Positions 12,621 through 13,580 of a stretch of DNA of 13,580 bases are shown here, piece after piece (position 1 is the stretch's first letter; the number at the start of each line of letters is the position of its first letter). This stretch comes from JANNFX01 sp031380225. Its GTDB lineage: Bacteria > Pseudomonadota > Alphaproteobacteria > Rhizobiales > Hyphomicrobiaceae. Under the pieces are notes generated by a model. The model saw only the letters and a list, made by a program, of their open reading frames with translations. It ran no database searches and was not told the DNA's origin. Where the stretch lies: positions 1 to 13,580 of the forward strand of contig JANNFX010000093.1 in NCBI GenBank assembly GCA_031380225.1, in the 5' to 3' direction. The position numbers were made by a program, and so were the translations under genes.

Positions 12621-13580
12621 ATGGCCAAGAAAAAATCTGCAGAGGCTGAAACGTCCGCGGCCAGCAAGGAGCCACCGGGCAAGTATGTCGTTCTGGCACG
12701 CAAATACCGCCCGGCGACGTTTGATGATTTGATTGGTCAAGAGGCGATGGTGCGCACGTTGCGCAACGCTTTCGCGACAGGCCGCATCGCGCAAGGATAT
12801 ATGCTGACGGGTGTTCGCGGTGTCGGCAAGACGACGACCGCCCGCATCCTGGCCCGCGCGTTGAACTACGAAACCGATACAATTCACCAAGCCACCATCG
12901 ATATGCCGTCGATGGGCCGGCATTGTGCCGACATTATCGAAAGCCGCCACGCTGACGTCATTGAAATGGACGCCGCCTCCAACACCGGCATCGATAACAT
13001 CCGCGAGATTATCGAAAGCGCGCGCTACAAACCGATTTTGGCGCGAACAAAAGTCTTCATTATCGACGAAGTTCACATGTTGTCGAAGCCCGCGTTCAAC
13101 GGGCTGTTGAAGACGCTTGAGGAACCGCCCGAGCATGTGAAATTCATTTTTGCGACAACTGAAATCCGCAAAGTGCCCGTGACAGTGCTGTCCCGTTGCC
13201 AACGTTTCGATTTGCGCCGCATTGATGTTCCAGCCTTAGTCCAGCACTTTAAGAAGATCGCTGCTAACGAGGGCGCCAAGACCGACGATGACGCGTTGGC
13301 TATGATCGCACGCGCCGCCGAGGGCTCGGTCCGTGACGGGCTATCGTTATTGGATCAAGCCATCGCAACCGGCGCTGGGGAAAATGGCCAGGTTACAGGC
13401 CAAGCGGTTCGCGACATGCTCGGGCTTGCTGATCGCGGCCGCATATTCGATTTGCTGGAGCAGCTATTATCCGGAACGCCAGCAGTAGCCCTAAATGGAT
13501 TTGCCGGGCTGCATCGTGACGGCGCCGAGCCGCAGCAAGTGTTGTCGGACCTGGCGGAAACCGTACATCTCGTCACGCGG
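12621..13580 (+). CDS. dnaX: DNA polymerase III subunit gamma/tau, N-terminal part, 3' truncated by the window
   Basis: The first 320 codons are visible and the frame is open at the right edge. After a polar, lysine-rich start the AAA+ clamp-loader module begins (YVVLARKYRPATFDDLIGQ). Walker A is GVRGVGKTTTA at about residues 56-66, Walker B is DEVHML (149-154), the SRC sensor motif is in VLSRCQRF, and sensor 2 lies in EGSVRDGLSLLDQA. Gamma/tau loads the beta clamp and holds the replisome together. The zinc module of E. coli DnaX (four cysteines) is decayed: only one cysteine remains (MGRHCADI), as I recall for other alphaproteobacteria. ATG 12621 has only a poor Shine-Dalgarno (TGAG) but fits the family N-terminus. 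Whether a shorter gamma form is made cannot be judged, since the relevant part is outside. Confidence 0.97.
   Translation, partial: MAKKKSAEAETSAASKEPPGKYVVLARKYRPATFDDLIGQEAMVRTLRNAFATGRIAQGYMLTGVRGVGKTTTARILARALNYETDTIHQATIDMPSMGRHCADIIESRHADVIEMDAASNTGIDNIREIIESARYKPILARTKVFIIDEVHMLSKPAFNGLLKTLEEPPEHVKFIFATTEIRKVPVTVLSRCQRFDLRRIDVPALVQHFKKIAANEGAKTDDDALAMIARAAEGSVRDGLSLLDQAIATGAGENGQVTGQAVRDMLGLADRGRIFDLLEQLLSGTPAVALNGFAGLHRDGAEPQQVLSDLAETVHLVTR

Noticed and set aside
12388..13202. Minus-strand ORFs opposite the ffs-dnaX spacer and dnaX
   Set aside because: The Arg/Pro-rich peptides reflect the GC-rich repeat units, and the rest is antisense to the conserved clamp-loader domain.

Overview
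The window looks like chromosomal DNA from an alphaproteobacterium, most likely of the order Hyphomicrobiales. The grounds are the run of genes for a Suv3-like helicase, an S4 RNA-binding protein, a 7Fe ferredoxin (FdxA) and a CarD-family regulator, an alphaproteobacterial type of DnaX whose zinc module has decayed, a short-type SRP RNA, and a glutamyl-Q tRNA(Asp) synthetase without zinc ligands. Family and genus cannot be fixed from the sequence.

Layout. 1-339 is the end of a secreted RTX calcium-binding protein, cut by the window edge. 314-1285 is an exported staphylococcal-nuclease-fold protein that seems to have lost its metal-binding and catalytic acids. A two-way terminator (1298-1330) separates it from the minus-strand block 1350-7222. 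In the direction of transcription that block is: helicase, S4 protein (TGATG overlap), fdxA, and a CarD regulator with a roughly 195-residue Ala/Lys/Pro-rich N-terminal extension. The 460-base gap between fdxA and carD holds a 46-nt long palindrome and smaller hairpins. Directly upstream of the helicase start lies a 300-bp segment bounded by 27/28-nt inverted repeats; one arm contains the helicase Shine-Dalgarno sequence. 7721-7978 is a small glycine-rich membrane protein. Then come four minus-strand genes: a periplasmic DUF3108 protein (7988-8857), an unrecognised small protein (9016-9552), a membrane-anchored DUF1287 cysteine-peptidase-fold protein (9632-11191) and gluQ (11315-12181). Divergent from gluQ are the 4.5S/SRP RNA gene, with a clear sigma70-type promoter, a repeat- and hairpin-rich stretch of about 200 bp, and the first 320 codons of dnaX, which runs off the window.

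Most genes are informational housekeeping functions (RNA helicase and RNA binding, transcription initiation control, tRNA modification, protein targeting, replication) mixed with cell-envelope proteins of unknown role. I see no phage, CRISPR, toxin-antitoxin or full transposon genes. The most unusual feature is the inverted-repeat-bounded segment in front of the helicase. It could be a small non-autonomous mobile element, a structured mRNA leader that hides the helicase ribosome-binding site, or both.
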